From Stenotrophomonas maltophilia (GTDB taxonomy: Bacteria > Pseudomonadota > Gammaproteobacteria > Xanthomonadales > Xanthomonadaceae), in assembly GCA_002386405.1 (NCBI GenBank), contig DGIP01000042.1, positions 1-62,528 of the forward strand: a stretch of DNA of 62,528 bases, written 5' to 3'. The notes below the pieces were generated by a model, which searched no databases, was not told where the DNA came from, and saw nothing but the letters and a program-made list of their open reading frames with translations. This document shows positions 26,794 to 35,105 of the stretch, one piece after another (the stretch's first letter is position 1; each line of letters opens with the position of its first letter). A program made the translations under genes and the position numbers.

Positions 26794-26855
26794 GGGCCAT
26801 TCCATTGCATTGGTTGGGGTCAACTATAGGGAATGCGGTGTCAATGGGACAGGAA
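26732..26855 (-). repeat. Leader/signal-peptide repeat, copy 3
   Basis: Third copy of the repeat described at 22471-22595. Confidence 0.85.
26817..26844 (-). promoter_or_regulatory. Conserved promoter-like motif, copy 3
   Basis: ATTGACACC and CCTATAGTTGACC on the minus strand; third copy of the motif. Confidence 0.5.
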
Positions 26856-26928
26856 TGAGGTGCTTGAGGCTATCTTGTCAGCCTGGGGCCGCTGTCGCAT
26901 GCTACGGAACTCAAAGGGAGTTTGAGCC

Positions 26929-27873
26929 ATGGCGAAACGCAGGGCCGTTTTGATCGGAGCAGCGGCTGTCGCGGTGATCGCGGCGATCGCGGGATATGAC
27001 GCTTGGAAGAACGCACCCGCTGCGCTACCTGCTCCGGTAGATGTGACCACATCTCCCTGTGAGCGCCCGGCCCTGCCTGTTGAGCAGCGCATGGTGGTCC
27101 CGGATGCGCCATTGGACCCCGCTGCCTTGAAGAAGAAGGTCCAGGCCTTCGAGGACCTGAAGGCCCGCGCCGAAAAGGGCGAGCGTGTTGCCCAGCGCAA
27201 CCTGGCCGAGGCCTATGAGGCTTGCTTCCGTGCCAAGCCAACGCCGGAAAATTCGGGGTACGACTACGCGTCGATGTTGAGGGTCATCGCCCCTTCCGAT
27301 ATGGCCGAAGTGGCGATGCAGGTCGCGGCGAAGCGCATCGCTGACTGCCAAGCCGTTGACGGCGGCGTCGTGCGTTGGGCCTTGATTGGAAAGTGGTACG
27401 AAGAGGCCGCGAAGAACGGCGATATTGCCGCGCAGATGGCTGTGATTCACAGAAAGCAGCAGGCGCTCGACCGGGCTGCCTCCACCGGCATTGTTCAACG
27501 GGTCATTGCGTCGAACGATCCGGCGGTTGCGTTTGCCATGGGGGAGTTCATCCTGGGCGTGAAACCGCAGACGGGAGATTCCAAGTACGACGAACTTCTG
27601 TATGGCCCCATTTCATCGATCGCATGGGAGATCACCGGCTGCCGCATGGGGCACGACTGTGGTCCGTCAGGCGCCGTGATGGAGCAGGCTTGTCTGGAAT
27701 CGGGCAGATGTACCGGGGAGACGTACGAGGAATACGCGCGCTCCTACCTGATGTCACCACAGGATGCGGGTGAGCTTGACCAGCAGATTGAAGGGATCTC
27801 GCGTCTGTTCAAGGAGCGCTGCATTCCACCGCATTCGTTCCGCGATGGTGTCTGTTCGCTGCGGGTTGAGTGA
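26929..27873 (+). CDS. Membrane-anchored Cys-containing protein, tandem paralogue 1
   Basis: A 314-residue protein of unknown function. Residues 4-22 form one N-terminal membrane helix (RAVLIGAAAVAVIAAIAGY); the rest should face the periplasm. It contains a Sel1-like helical block (AFEDLKARAEKGERVAQRNLAEAYEACF), a second one (WYEEAAKNGDIAAQMAV), and conserved cysteines in ITGCRMGHDCGPSG and ESGRCTGE. The two following genes share this whole plan. Its C-terminal extension with three further residues of note (a Cys at CIPP and one at GVCSL) is absent from them. First gene of a three-gene tandem array facing away from the lipoproteins. Confidence 0.7.
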   Translation: MAKRRAVLIGAAAVAVIAAIAGYDAWKNAPAALPAPVDVTTSPCERPALPVEQRMVVPDAPLDPAALKKKVQAFEDLKARAEKGERVAQRNLAEAYEACFRAKPTPENSGYDYASMLRVIAPSDMAEVAMQVAAKRIADCQAVDGGVVRWALIGKWYEEAAKNGDIAAQMAVIHRKQQALDRAASTGIVQRVIASNDPAVAFAMGEFILGVKPQTGDSKYDELLYGPISSIAWEITGCRMGHDCGPSGAVMEQACLESGRCTGETYEEYARSYLMSPQDAGELDQQIEGISRLFKERCIPPHSFRDGVCSLRVE

Positions 27874-27903
27874 ATCCGGTAGTTGGCACTCAAGGGGGGT
27901 GAG

Positions 27904-28794
27904 ATGGTTGGCAGGACCAGAGCTTGGCTGGCGGTTGGCGTAGTCGCTGCCTTCGTGGGCGTTTTCGTGTGGCGAGGCGTTCCGGCCGTGCAGGGTGATG
28001 CGCCAAGTGCGAAAGGTGAGCTGGCGCCGTTGCCCGGCACGGCCGACGTCCGCGCCAATGGAACGGAAACCCGCCCCAGCCAGGGCCGCTTGGCGGAAGC
28101 CAGCAGGGTGAGGGTATTCAAGGAACTGAAGCAGCGGGCCGAAGCGGGCGACGCGGTGGCCCAGCGCTTGCTGGCGGAGACCTATGCCGATTGCTTGTTC
28201 GTCAACCTTGAACGCGACGAGTTCCTGACCGGAGTGGAGAACAGGAAGCGCCTGCTCAGCGACGAGGCCCAGGTGCGGGTGCTGGAGCAGGCAGCACGCG
28301 AACGTATTGGCAAGTGCGACGCAGTGGATGTCGAGGACGCTACGCGCCTGGAACTGGCCGCTCAATGGTTCGCCACGGCCGCAGATAATGGCGATCTGGC
28401 CGCCCGCGCGATGGTGCGCGCGAGCAACCTCAATCGCCAGGATCCGGCGGAAACAGCGCAGTTTCTTGAGGAAGTGCTTGCTTCCGGTGACCCTGCAGCC
28501 GTCTTCATGTTCGGTGGCACGCTGCGGCAGGGCGCCCCTGCCGGTAAAGGCGGACCGAGCGAGCCGCTGGCGACCGGCGAACTGGCAACGCAGGCATGGA
28601 TGGTGGCGGCCTGCCGCATGGGATACGAGTGCGGGCCTTCCGGCAGGGTGGTGGAAACCATTTGCCTGGAAATGAGCGATTGTGCCGGCGAAGACCTGGA
28701 GACCTACGTTCAGCGGCAGCTACGAGATGAGGCGCAGCGGGAGGAACTGGAACGCAGGGTGGGGGAGATTCTGGCGTTGACTGAAGGCCATTGA
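27904..28794 (+). CDS. Membrane-anchored protein, tandem paralogue 2
   Basis: A 296-residue paralogue of the preceding protein: N-terminal anchor MVGRTRAWLAVGVVAAFVGV, Sel1-like blocks VFKELKQRAEAGDAVAQRLLAET and WFATAADNGDLAARAMV, a VLASGDPAAVFMFG segment and the motif AACRMGYECGPSG. Start ATG 27904 is chosen with a GGGGGGTGAG site; a TTG at 27883 is less likely. It lies 30 bases after its neighbour. Function unknown; a location near secretion effectors hints at a role in competition but nothing in the sequence proves it. Confidence 0.7.
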   Translation: MVGRTRAWLAVGVVAAFVGVFVWRGVPAVQGDAPSAKGELAPLPGTADVRANGTETRPSQGRLAEASRVRVFKELKQRAEAGDAVAQRLLAETYADCLFVNLERDEFLTGVENRKRLLSDEAQVRVLEQAARERIGKCDAVDVEDATRLELAAQWFATAADNGDLAARAMVRASNLNRQDPAETAQFLEEVLASGDPAAVFMFGGTLRQGAPAGKGGPSEPLATGELATQAWMVAACRMGYECGPSGRVVETICLEMSDCAGEDLETYVQRQLRDEAQREELERRVGEILALTEGH

Positions 28795-28877
28795 GGGAGG
28801 AACGGCGGCACATGCTGGGGGCAGCAAGTGCATGGTATTGATTGGTCGTGGCCGCAAAGGCAAAAGGAGTTGGCGCT

Positions 28878-29789
28878 GTGGATGGAAGAACCAAGCGATG
28901 GCTGGGGATCGGCGTAGGTGCTGCTCTGGCGGGAATTGCCCTGTGGCACTACGTTCCTGCAACGCAGCTTGAAGCGCCAACCCCGCACGCCACAGCGCCT
29001 CAGTCGCCACGTTCGGTTGCCGCGACTGCTGATCGAACGAGTTCACCCGTCGCCCGGGAGCGTCTGGCACAGGAAGGCCGGGTAAGAGCCTTTGAAGCGC
29101 TCAAGGAGCGGGCCAAGGCGGGCGATGCGCTGGCCCAGCGCAAGCTGGCGGAAGCTTATGACGCTTGCTTCATCGTCAATCTGGATCGCGAAAGGTTTGT
29201 CAGGGGCTATGAGCAGAGCAGGGGGCAATTCACCGACCCCGCCCAGGCGCATGCACAGGAACAGTTGGTACAGCTGCGCCTTGCCGAATGCGACGCTGTA
29301 GATGGCGGCGCCATCGTGCCGACGGAGCTCATCCGCGGTTGGTACGCGCAGGCTGCCGAGAACGGTGATCTCGCCGCCCGGGCAATGGACGGCGCGATAA
29401 ACCACAGGAAGAAGGATCCCGCTGGCGCTGCGAGCCTTCTTACCGAAGTGCTCGCCTCCGACGATCCTGCCGCAGTGTTCGCATTCGGCAATACGCTCGG
29501 CGTTGAGTACCCAGCAGACGTAGGCGCATCAGCCGAAGCGCTGGTGAACGGCCGCTTGGCGAGCGGAGCCTGGATGGTGGCGGCCTGCCGCATGGGCTAC
29601 GACTGCGAGCCGTCTGGCGTGGTGATGGGCAACATGTGCCTGTTTGTGAACCAGTGCACAGGGGAGGACTACGAGGCCCTTGTTCGGAGAACGCTACCAA
29701 GCGAAGTCGATAGGATGGAGCTGGAACGTCGGGTAGCGGAGATCCTGCGGCAGATTGAGGCTCGGTCGCGAAAAGGCGACGGTGCCTGA
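28878..29789 (+). CDS. Membrane-anchored protein, tandem paralogue 3
   Basis: A 303-residue third copy: anchor RTKRWLGIGVGAALAGIALW, Sel1-like blocks AFEALKERAKAGDALAQRKLAEAYDACF and WYAQAAENGDLAARAM, VLASDDPAAVFAFG and AACRMGYDCEPSG. The chosen start is the GTG at 28878, with AAAGGAG upstream and a start that lines up with copy 2. It is closest to copy 2 in the middle and end. All three copies are complete, so the array is probably under selection. Confidence 0.7.
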   Translation: MDGRTKRWLGIGVGAALAGIALWHYVPATQLEAPTPHATAPQSPRSVAATADRTSSPVARERLAQEGRVRAFEALKERAKAGDALAQRKLAEAYDACFIVNLDRERFVRGYEQSRGQFTDPAQAHAQEQLVQLRLAECDAVDGGAIVPTELIRGWYAQAAENGDLAARAMDGAINHRKKDPAGAASLLTEVLASDDPAAVFAFGNTLGVEYPADVGASAEALVNGRLASGAWMVAACRMGYDCEPSGVVMGNMCLFVNQCTGEDYEALVRRTLPSEVDRMELERRVAEILRQIEARSRKGDGA

Positions 29790-29818
29790 CGTCAACAGGT
29801 AGCGGAAGCCGCCGCAGC

Positions 29819-30034
29819 TCAGCTGTTCAACGCCAGCCCCATCGGTGGCCACAATGGATTCATCCGGTCCAGATCGTAATCATTGCCAAACGCCAGCGCC
29901 GCCTCACGCGGCTCCAGGTCGTAATAGCTCACCAGCAGCTGCTCATCCATGCCGGCATCGCTGTGGTTGATGGCATACAGCCCGAGCATGGCCTGGTCGA
30001 ACTCCTCCAGCCAATCTAGGTCGATTTTGTTCAT
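29819..30034 (-). CDS. Small acidic protein, paralogue of 19111-19326
   Basis: A 71-residue acidic protein starting MNKIDLDWLEEFDQAM with a strong GGAGGATC ribosome site. It is the same length as, and clearly related to, the protein at 19111-19326. No fold or function is recognised. It closes the accessory region on the right-hand side; GC beyond it is again that of core genes. Confidence 0.7.
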   Translation of the reverse strand: MNKIDLDWLEEFDQAMLGLYAINHSDAGMDEQLLVSYYDLEPREAALAFGNDYDLDRMNPLWPPMGLALNS

Positions 30035-30232
30035 GTTGATCCTCCGAAGCGGGTCGCAGGATCGCGCAGGGGCGTCTCATGGCGTGGGACGGAAGAATCC
30101 AGCCGCCGGCCACCCCTGTTAAGATGTCCGGGCCAGCCAGCCTTCCCACGTCATTCGACCGTGTGGTTGGCCGCTCCTCCCAGCGGCCACGCGAGCCAGG
30201 ATCCTTCCTCTGCCTCTCACAAGGACGCTCGC

Positions 30233-31375
30233 ATGTACCCTCGTTCCCTGTTCCGTTCGGCCGCCCTGGCGCTGGCCGTCAGCCTGACCCTTGGCGCCCC
30301 GTCTGCCTTTGCCGCTGAAAAGGCCGCCACTACTGCCGCCGCCTCCTCCGTGCAGCGCGCCGCCGTTGCCCAGGGCCTGTACGAGCTGGCCTTCAGCCCC
30401 ACCCAGAACGCGCTGTTCGTGGCCTCCTCCGGCGGCTTCGGCGACGCCGCCGGCCCGGCGCAGGTGCTGCGCCTGAACCCGGATTCGCTGGCCGTGGGAG
30501 CCAGGATTCCGCTGGAGCGCAAAGCCTTCGGCGTGGTGCTTGATGACGCCCACAACCGCCTGTACGTGGGCAACACCGTGGATACCTCGGTGACCGTGGT
30601 CGACACCGCCTCCAACAAGGCCGTGGGCATCGTGCAGCTGATGGAGAAGAAGGTCGGCAAGGATGGCAAGGCCGGCTACACCCACGACCTGCGCGAGCTG
30701 GTGGTGGATTCCCCGAACAACCGCCTTTATGTCACCGGCCACTCCGGCGAAGGCAGCGTGCTGTTCGTGGTGGATACCCAGTCGCTGAAGCTGATCAACA
30801 CCATTCCGGGCCTGGGCAACGCCAAGGCGCCCGGCCTGACCCTGGATGCCGCCAACAAGCTTGTGCTCACCTCCAACCTGCTGGGTGAAGTGGTCACGGT
30901 GGGCACTGAGAGCGGCAAGGTGGAAAACCGCCTGAAGATCAGCGCCGAGCAGCCGATGAACCTGGCACTGGACCCGAGCGGCAAGCGCCTGTTCGTGACC
31001 GACCAGGGCCTGGAGATGATCCGCAAGTACCAGGCCAGCAGCATTCCGGGCTTCGTTTCCAAGCACCCGGGCCAGCGCGTGCTGGTGCTGGACCCCGCCA
31101 CTGGCAAGGAACTGGCCAGCATCGCCACCGACGCCGGCCCGCTGGGCCTGCTGCTGGATGCGCCGCGCAAGCGCCTGTACGTGACCAACCGCGAAGCGGG
31201 CACGGTGACGGCGTATGACAGCGAGAGCTACAAGAAGGTAGGCACCTATGACGTGCCGACCCACCCGAACAGCCTGGCGCTGGATGCTAAGAAGAACGTC
31301 CTGTACGTGACCATCAAGAATGGCGACAAGGACGAGAAGGGGAGTGAGGAGTCTGTGGCGCGGATTGCGCTGTAA
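30233..31375 (+). CDS. YncE-family beta-propeller protein
   Basis: A 380-residue exported protein. MYPRSLFRSAALALAVSLTLG...AFA is a Sec signal peptide. The mature part repeats YVTGHS/LYVGNT-type blades with NNRLYV, VVDT and SVTVVD motifs, the pattern of the seven-bladed YncE/YVTN propellers. These bind DNA or act in the periplasm in unknown ways; some relate to iron or metal stress. Start ATG 30233 is chosen for the signal peptide. A long inverted repeat lies 25 bases after the stop. Confidence 0.85.
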   Translation: MYPRSLFRSAALALAVSLTLGAPSAFAAEKAATTAAASSVQRAAVAQGLYELAFSPTQNALFVASSGGFGDAAGPAQVLRLNPDSLAVGARIPLERKAFGVVLDDAHNRLYVGNTVDTSVTVVDTASNKAVGIVQLMEKKVGKDGKAGYTHDLRELVVDSPNNRLYVTGHSGEGSVLFVVDTQSLKLINTIPGLGNAKAPGLTLDAANKLVLTSNLLGEVVTVGTESGKVENRLKISAEQPMNLALDPSGKRLFVTDQGLEMIRKYQASSIPGFVSKHPGQRVLVLDPATGKELASIATDAGPLGLLLDAPRKRLYVTNREAGTVTAYDSESYKKVGTYDVPTHPNSLALDAKKNVLYVTIKNGDKDEKGSEESVARIAL

Positions 31376-31400
31376 GGGCTGACTGATTCCTGCGGCTCAC

Positions 31401-31461
31401 GTCGTAACATGATTTTTCGCTGTAACACGTGCTGCGTTACGGTGAAATTTCATGTTACGAC
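31401..31461. repeat. Long imperfect inverted repeat
   Basis: GTCGTAACATGA (31401-31412) and its complement TCATGTTACGAC (31450-31461) are the outer parts of two 27-base arms; inner GTAAC/GTTAC also match. The loop is about 7 bases. It could end transcription of the YncE-like gene but has no T-run after it. Confidence 0.65.
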
Positions 31462-31530
31462 CCGGGAGGCGAGAGCCGGAGTGCTGAATGGCGTAGTTGG
31501 AAGCGAGCACGCTAAGGCTGGTTGATGCCG

Positions 31531-31613
31531 TTGGAGCGGGTGGCTTCGTTTCTGGTCATGCCGCAATCGGTTGGTGCGCTGCTGCGTGCAGTCAACTGGG
31601 GTGCGACCCTACC
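31531..31613 (-). repeat. Flanking direct repeat, copy 1
   Basis: About 83 bases, strongly similar to 32711-32795, including the blocks TCATGCCGCAATCG, GTGCGTGCAGTC-like and ACTGGGGTGCGACCCTACC. It lies just downstream of the S41 peptidase gene. Confidence 0.8.
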
Positions 31614-32691
31614 GGTTGGATGCCATTGCCTGGCATTGAGATTGTGCAAGCAGCCAATTGCGTGCTGTTTGCTCGGCATCCGCTGCGCTGCTGACAGTGA
31701 CATCCGGCTGCAGCTTCCCGCCATCACCTTTGAGGTTCCGGTCGACCGACACCGAGCCTGTGAGCAACAGGATGCTGCCGTCTGGCAGACGCGTCGGAAC
31801 GTTGGCCGTGGAGTAACCAGCACTCGCCTGGCCGAAGCTTCGTGTGGCAGGGCGACCCCTGAAGGCCAGTGCCACCGCTTCACCGGAACTGCCGGTTTTT
31901 GGACCGATAAGCACCGCTACCGGTGGAGCGGGGTGCCGCAGGGAGTACGCCGGAGAATCCAGCGCCACGGGTGCGCGCCCATCCAGCAGCACCATGCTGG
32001 ACTCGATGCTCCAAGTCTGGCGCTGCGGGCCTCCGACAAATGCGCCGATCACCTCCCGATGCTTTGGATCCGTGGAAAGCAGCGGCGCTACTCCCACCAG
32101 CATGGGCCACATGTTTCCGCCCTGGTTCTGCCGAAGATCCACGATCCAGCCGCAGCGATCCCGCTCATCTTCCTTTCGGAGCTGAGACTGCAACTGACGC
32201 GCGAACGTCAACCGCTGCCGATCCAGAACCTCAGAGGGTTCCATCGAGTTTTGCATGAAAGGAGGGATGGAAATCCAGCCGATGGGATCGGCTTCATCGG
32301 CGCGCTCGGGCCCTCGGCTGGTGGTCGCTGCCTGAGCTTGTGGACGATGCAGCGCTTCGGCGCTTGCTACACGCTGCATTCCTCCAATGTCACGCGACAT
32401 CTGCGATCCGCGGATCCAGCGGCCGTGGTTGCCTGTGCTGCGGGCGATCAGCTGGTCCAGGATCTTGTCGGCTTCTGCGGTTCCGTTGGCTTGATGTATC
32501 TGCTGGCGCGCGGCCGGCCAGTCGATCTTGTCGCGGTAGAGGGCGCGTTGTTCCAGGAGCTGCAGGATGGTTTCGCGTACGTCCGGCCATGCGGGCGTAC
32601 TGGGAGGAGTGGCAGCGATTGCTGTGAGTATGCTTCCTGCTGCTAGTGCTGCGCTGGCGCCCAGCACTGCTAATCCTTTAGCCGTTGCCAC
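31609..32691 (-). CDS. S41 family peptidase
   Basis: A 360-residue serine peptidase of the tail-specific/C-terminal processing class. After an N-terminal hydrophobic stretch (GLAVLGASAALAAGSILTAIA) come a helical domain, the core WIVDLRQNQGGNMWPM (about 182-197) and the nucleophile loop GPKTGSSGEAVALAF with the Ser at about 268-269, then FGQASAGYSTAN. There is no visible PDZ domain. Start is a GTG at 32691 with GGAG upstream; a longer frame to 32748 is unlikely. The gene is bracketed by direct repeats that touch its 3' end and upstream region, so it may be a movable or recombined unit. Confidence 0.8.
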   Translation of the reverse strand: MATAKGLAVLGASAALAAGSILTAIAATPPSTPAWPDVRETILQLLEQRALYRDKIDWPAARQQIHQANGTAEADKILDQLIARSTGNHGRWIRGSQMSRDIGGMQRVASAEALHRPQAQAATTSRGPERADEADPIGWISIPPFMQNSMEPSEVLDRQRLTFARQLQSQLRKEDERDRCGWIVDLRQNQGGNMWPMLVGVAPLLSTDPKHREVIGAFVGGPQRQTWSIESSMVLLDGRAPVALDSPAYSLRHPAPPVAVLIGPKTGSSGEAVALAFRGRPATRSFGQASAGYSTANVPTRLPDGSILLLTGSVSVDRNLKGDGGKLQPDVTVSSAADAEQTARNWLLAQSQCQAMASNR

Positions 32692-32710
32692 GTGTTGCTC
32701 TCCGTCTTTG

Positions 32711-32795
32711 CTGGAACGTTGGTGTCTTCGTTTGTGGTCATGCCGCAATCGATTGTTGCACTTGTGCGTGCAGTCGACTGGGGTGCGACCCTACC
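32711..32795 (-). repeat. Flanking direct repeat, copy 2
   Basis: About 85 bases matching 31531-31613 in the same orientation; it covers the region just upstream of the S41 peptidase gene. Confidence 0.8.
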
Positions 32796-32879
32796 AGAGC
32801 GTCAGGCGCCCGGTGTGGGCGCCCTTCGATCCATTCGCTGAAAGCGCTGCGTTGCGCCGTGCATCTTAGCGTGTGGTGC

Positions 32880-33869
32880 TCAGGCGTTTACATCCACCAC
32901 CAACCGGCCGCGCACCTTGCCTTCCAGGAATGCCGGGAAGATATCCAGCACGTCCTTCAGGCCAATCACCTCTACTGTGCTGGCGAGCTTGCCCAGGTCC
33001 AGATCGGTCGCCAACCGCGTCCAGGCTTCTTCGCGCACATTGTGCGGCGCCTGCACCGAATCGATACCGGCCAAGGTCACGTTGCGCAGGATGAAGGGCA
33101 GCACCGACGTGGTGAGGTCATCGCCCTGCGCCAGCCCGGCCGCCGCCACCACGCCGCGATACTTGGTCTGCGCCAGCGCATTGGCCAGCGTGTGGCTGCC
33201 GGCCACATCCACCACGCCCGCCCAGCGCTCGGCATCCAGCCCGCGTGTGCGCGGGCCGGCGAGCGTGGCGCGGTCGATGAGCTCGGCGGCGCCCAGGTCC
33301 TTCAGGTACTGCGCGTGCTCCGGGCGGCCGGTGGAGGCCACCACGCGGTAGCCCAGCTTGGACAGGATCGCCACGGCGATGGAGCCCACGCCGCCGTTGG
33401 CGCCGGTCACCAGGATGTCGCCGTGCTCGGGCTTCACCCCGCCGTGTTCCAGCGCCAGCACGCACAGCATGGCGGTGTAGCCGGCGGTGCCGATGGCCAT
33501 GGCGTCCTTGCTGCTGATGCTGTCGGGCAGCTTCACCAGCCACTGCCCGGGCACGCGCGCGCGCTGGGCAAGGCCGCCGTGGTGAGTCTGGCTCAGGCCG
33601 TAGCCGTTGAGCACCACGCGCTCGCCTGCGCGGAAACCGGCGTGGCTTGATTCGAGCACGGTGCCGGCCAGGTCGATGCCGGGAATCATCGGGAAGCTGC
33701 GGATGATCGGCGAGCGGTTGGTCATCGCCAGCGAGTCTTTGTAGTTCAGCGTGGAGTAGTCCACCTGCACCAGCACATCGCCGTCGTGCAGGTCCGCTTC
33801 GTCAAAGCTCACCAGCGTGGTGGATACCTGGCCATCGTCTTTGCTGGCCAGCAGGGCATTGAATTTCAT
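32880..33869 (-). CDS. acuI: Acrylyl-CoA reductase-type MDR oxidoreductase (YhdH/AcuI)
   Basis: A 329-residue medium-chain dehydrogenase/reductase without zinc ligands. YSTLNYKDSLAMT, PGIDLAGTV and the NADPH-binding VTGANGGVGSIAVAIL mark the YhdH/AcuI family, NADPH-dependent acrylyl-CoA reductases that detoxify acrylyl-CoA. Length is exactly that of the family. It is divergent from an HxlR regulator, 109 bases apart, which often controls such reductases in response to reactive electrophiles. The physiological substrate in this organism is not known. Confidence 0.85.
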   Translation of the reverse strand: MKFNALLASKDDGQVSTTLVSFDEADLHDGDVLVQVDYSTLNYKDSLAMTNRSPIIRSFPMIPGIDLAGTVLESSHAGFRAGERVVLNGYGLSQTHHGGLAQRARVPGQWLVKLPDSISSKDAMAIGTAGYTAMLCVLALEHGGVKPEHGDILVTGANGGVGSIAVAILSKLGYRVVASTGRPEHAQYLKDLGAAELIDRATLAGPRTRGLDAERWAGVVDVAGSHTLANALAQTKYRGVVAAAGLAQGDDLTTSVLPFILRNVTLAGIDSVQAPHNVREEAWTRLATDLDLGKLASTVEVIGLKDVLDIFPAFLEGKVRGRLVVDVNA

Positions 33870-33934
33870 GGGCGTGCATCACCTTCGGGGGACATGAGCT
33901 GCATGCTATGGTCGTGCCGTGGATGTCACAAGAA

Positions 33935-33950
33935 CTATGCTTTTCCATAG
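33935..33950. promoter_or_regulatory. Candidate HxlR operator
   Basis: CTATG / CATAG inverted repeat with a 6-base spacer in the divergent region between the reductase and HxlR genes; a further CTATG is at 33905. Short, so tentative. Confidence 0.35.
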
Positions 33951-33978
33951 GTACTACGGTTTTCAGGAGTATCCCGTA

Positions 33979-34350
33979 ATGGCACGGCGCGTATATGGCA
34001 AAACCGGCTGCAGCGTAGAGGCTACGCTTTCGGTCATGGGCGGCACGTGGAAGCCGGTGATCCTGTTCTACCTGGTGTCCGGCACCAAACGCTTCATGGA
34101 GCTGACCCGGCTGATTCCCAACGCCACCCAATCGATGTTGACCAGCCAGCTCCGGGAGCTGGAGGCCGATGGCGTGGTGGTGCGGCACGTGTACCCGGAG
34201 GTGCCGCCGAAGGTGGAGTACCGGCTGTCGGAGCTGGGGCAGACGCTGGTGCCGGTGTTGCTGGCGATGCGGGATTGGGGGACGGCGTACAAGAAGAAGA
34301 ATCGGGAGCAGGCCGCGAAGAGGGGCGACGGCGACGCGACTGAACTGTGA
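33979..34350 (+). CDS. HxlR family transcriptional regulator
   Basis: A 123-residue winged-helix protein of the HxlR/QorR/YodB family: MARRVYGKTGCSVEATLSVMGGTWKPVILFYL, then the recognition helix region IPNATQSMLTSQLRELE and the wing VYPEVPPKVEYRLSELG. The N-terminal Cys (C11) matches the sensing cysteine of quinone/diamide-responsive members. Start ATG 33979 is preceded by CAGGAG. It likely represses itself and the divergent reductase gene until an electrophile reacts with C11. Confidence 0.9.
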   Translation: MARRVYGKTGCSVEATLSVMGGTWKPVILFYLVSGTKRFMELTRLIPNATQSMLTSQLRELEADGVVVRHVYPEVPPKVEYRLSELGQTLVPVLLAMRDWGTAYKKKNREQAAKRGDGDATEL

Positions 34351-34454
34351 CGTGGCTCAAGCAGTGAGTAGGGGTTTTCCTATTCTTCGGCGTGCTCAGG
34401 TACTCCAGACTGCCTAGGCGATAGGATTGCACGTATCAGAAAGAGGCGTAGTCA

Positions 34455-35102
34455 ATGAAGCAAAAGACCAGAACTTCGATTCTGTTGAGCGCGCTGACCA
34501 TGCTCGTCGTGGCCGGCGTCACGGGCTGCGGGCAAAGCACTGAGAACGCAAAGCCCGCTCAGAGGGTCACCAAGGAGAACCCTGCGATGCGTAGTGAAGT
34601 GCCGCTCATCAGGCCAGTCTCACTGGATAAAGCCGGTGAGATCGTCAATCTGGAGTTCGAGCTTCCTCCTCCGATTGAGAACGCATCGTCCACGCTGCTA
34701 TTGGGGCTTCGCGTAGTAACGCCCGATACTGAAGCCGGCCTCAAACGTTCCAGTGAGATCATCCGCTCGCACCTGTCAGCCCGGGTGCGCCTTTTGCGCA
34801 TCGAGCAGGACTCAATAACCCAGATCCCACTCTTCCGTAACACACCAGACCTGCAGGACCGGGTTGCAATTGGTGCTGATGGTGCAGTGCCAGGGGTTAC
34901 TTCCTCCGATGTCGAGAGATCGCAGTTGGAGAACGCAGGACTGTTCGACGACGCGCTTTTCCACGACGTTCTGATGTTCGCAGGAACTCAGGATGCAACG
35001 CCTGGACACTACCGGTTGACCATACAGCTGGACCAAGATCATCCCGGGCTTGACCCAGAACCGGTAGAGCTTCTCATCGCCTACATGGGAAGGGGTAAGT
35101 AA
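34455..35102 (+). CDS. Lipoprotein, immunity candidate for effector 3
   Basis: A 215-residue lipoprotein with signal peptide ending LVVAGVTGC (acylated Cys25). The mature part is beta-rich (PVSLDKAGEIVNLEFELPPPI, STLLLGLRVVTPD) and unrelated in look to the other three lipoproteins of this window. It ends three bases before the effector 3 start, so it is most likely its X-Tfi inhibitor, working in the periplasm. Composition is somewhat lower in GC than the neighbours. Confidence 0.8.
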   Translation: MKQKTRTSILLSALTMLVVAGVTGCGQSTENAKPAQRVTKENPAMRSEVPLIRPVSLDKAGEIVNLEFELPPPIENASSTLLLGLRVVTPDTEAGLKRSSEIIRSHLSARVRLLRIEQDSITQIPLFRNTPDLQDRVAIGADGAVPGVTSSDVERSQLENAGLFDDALFHDVLMFAGTQDATPGHYRLTIQLDQDHPGLDPEPVELLIAYMGRGK

Positions 35103-35105
35103 GAC

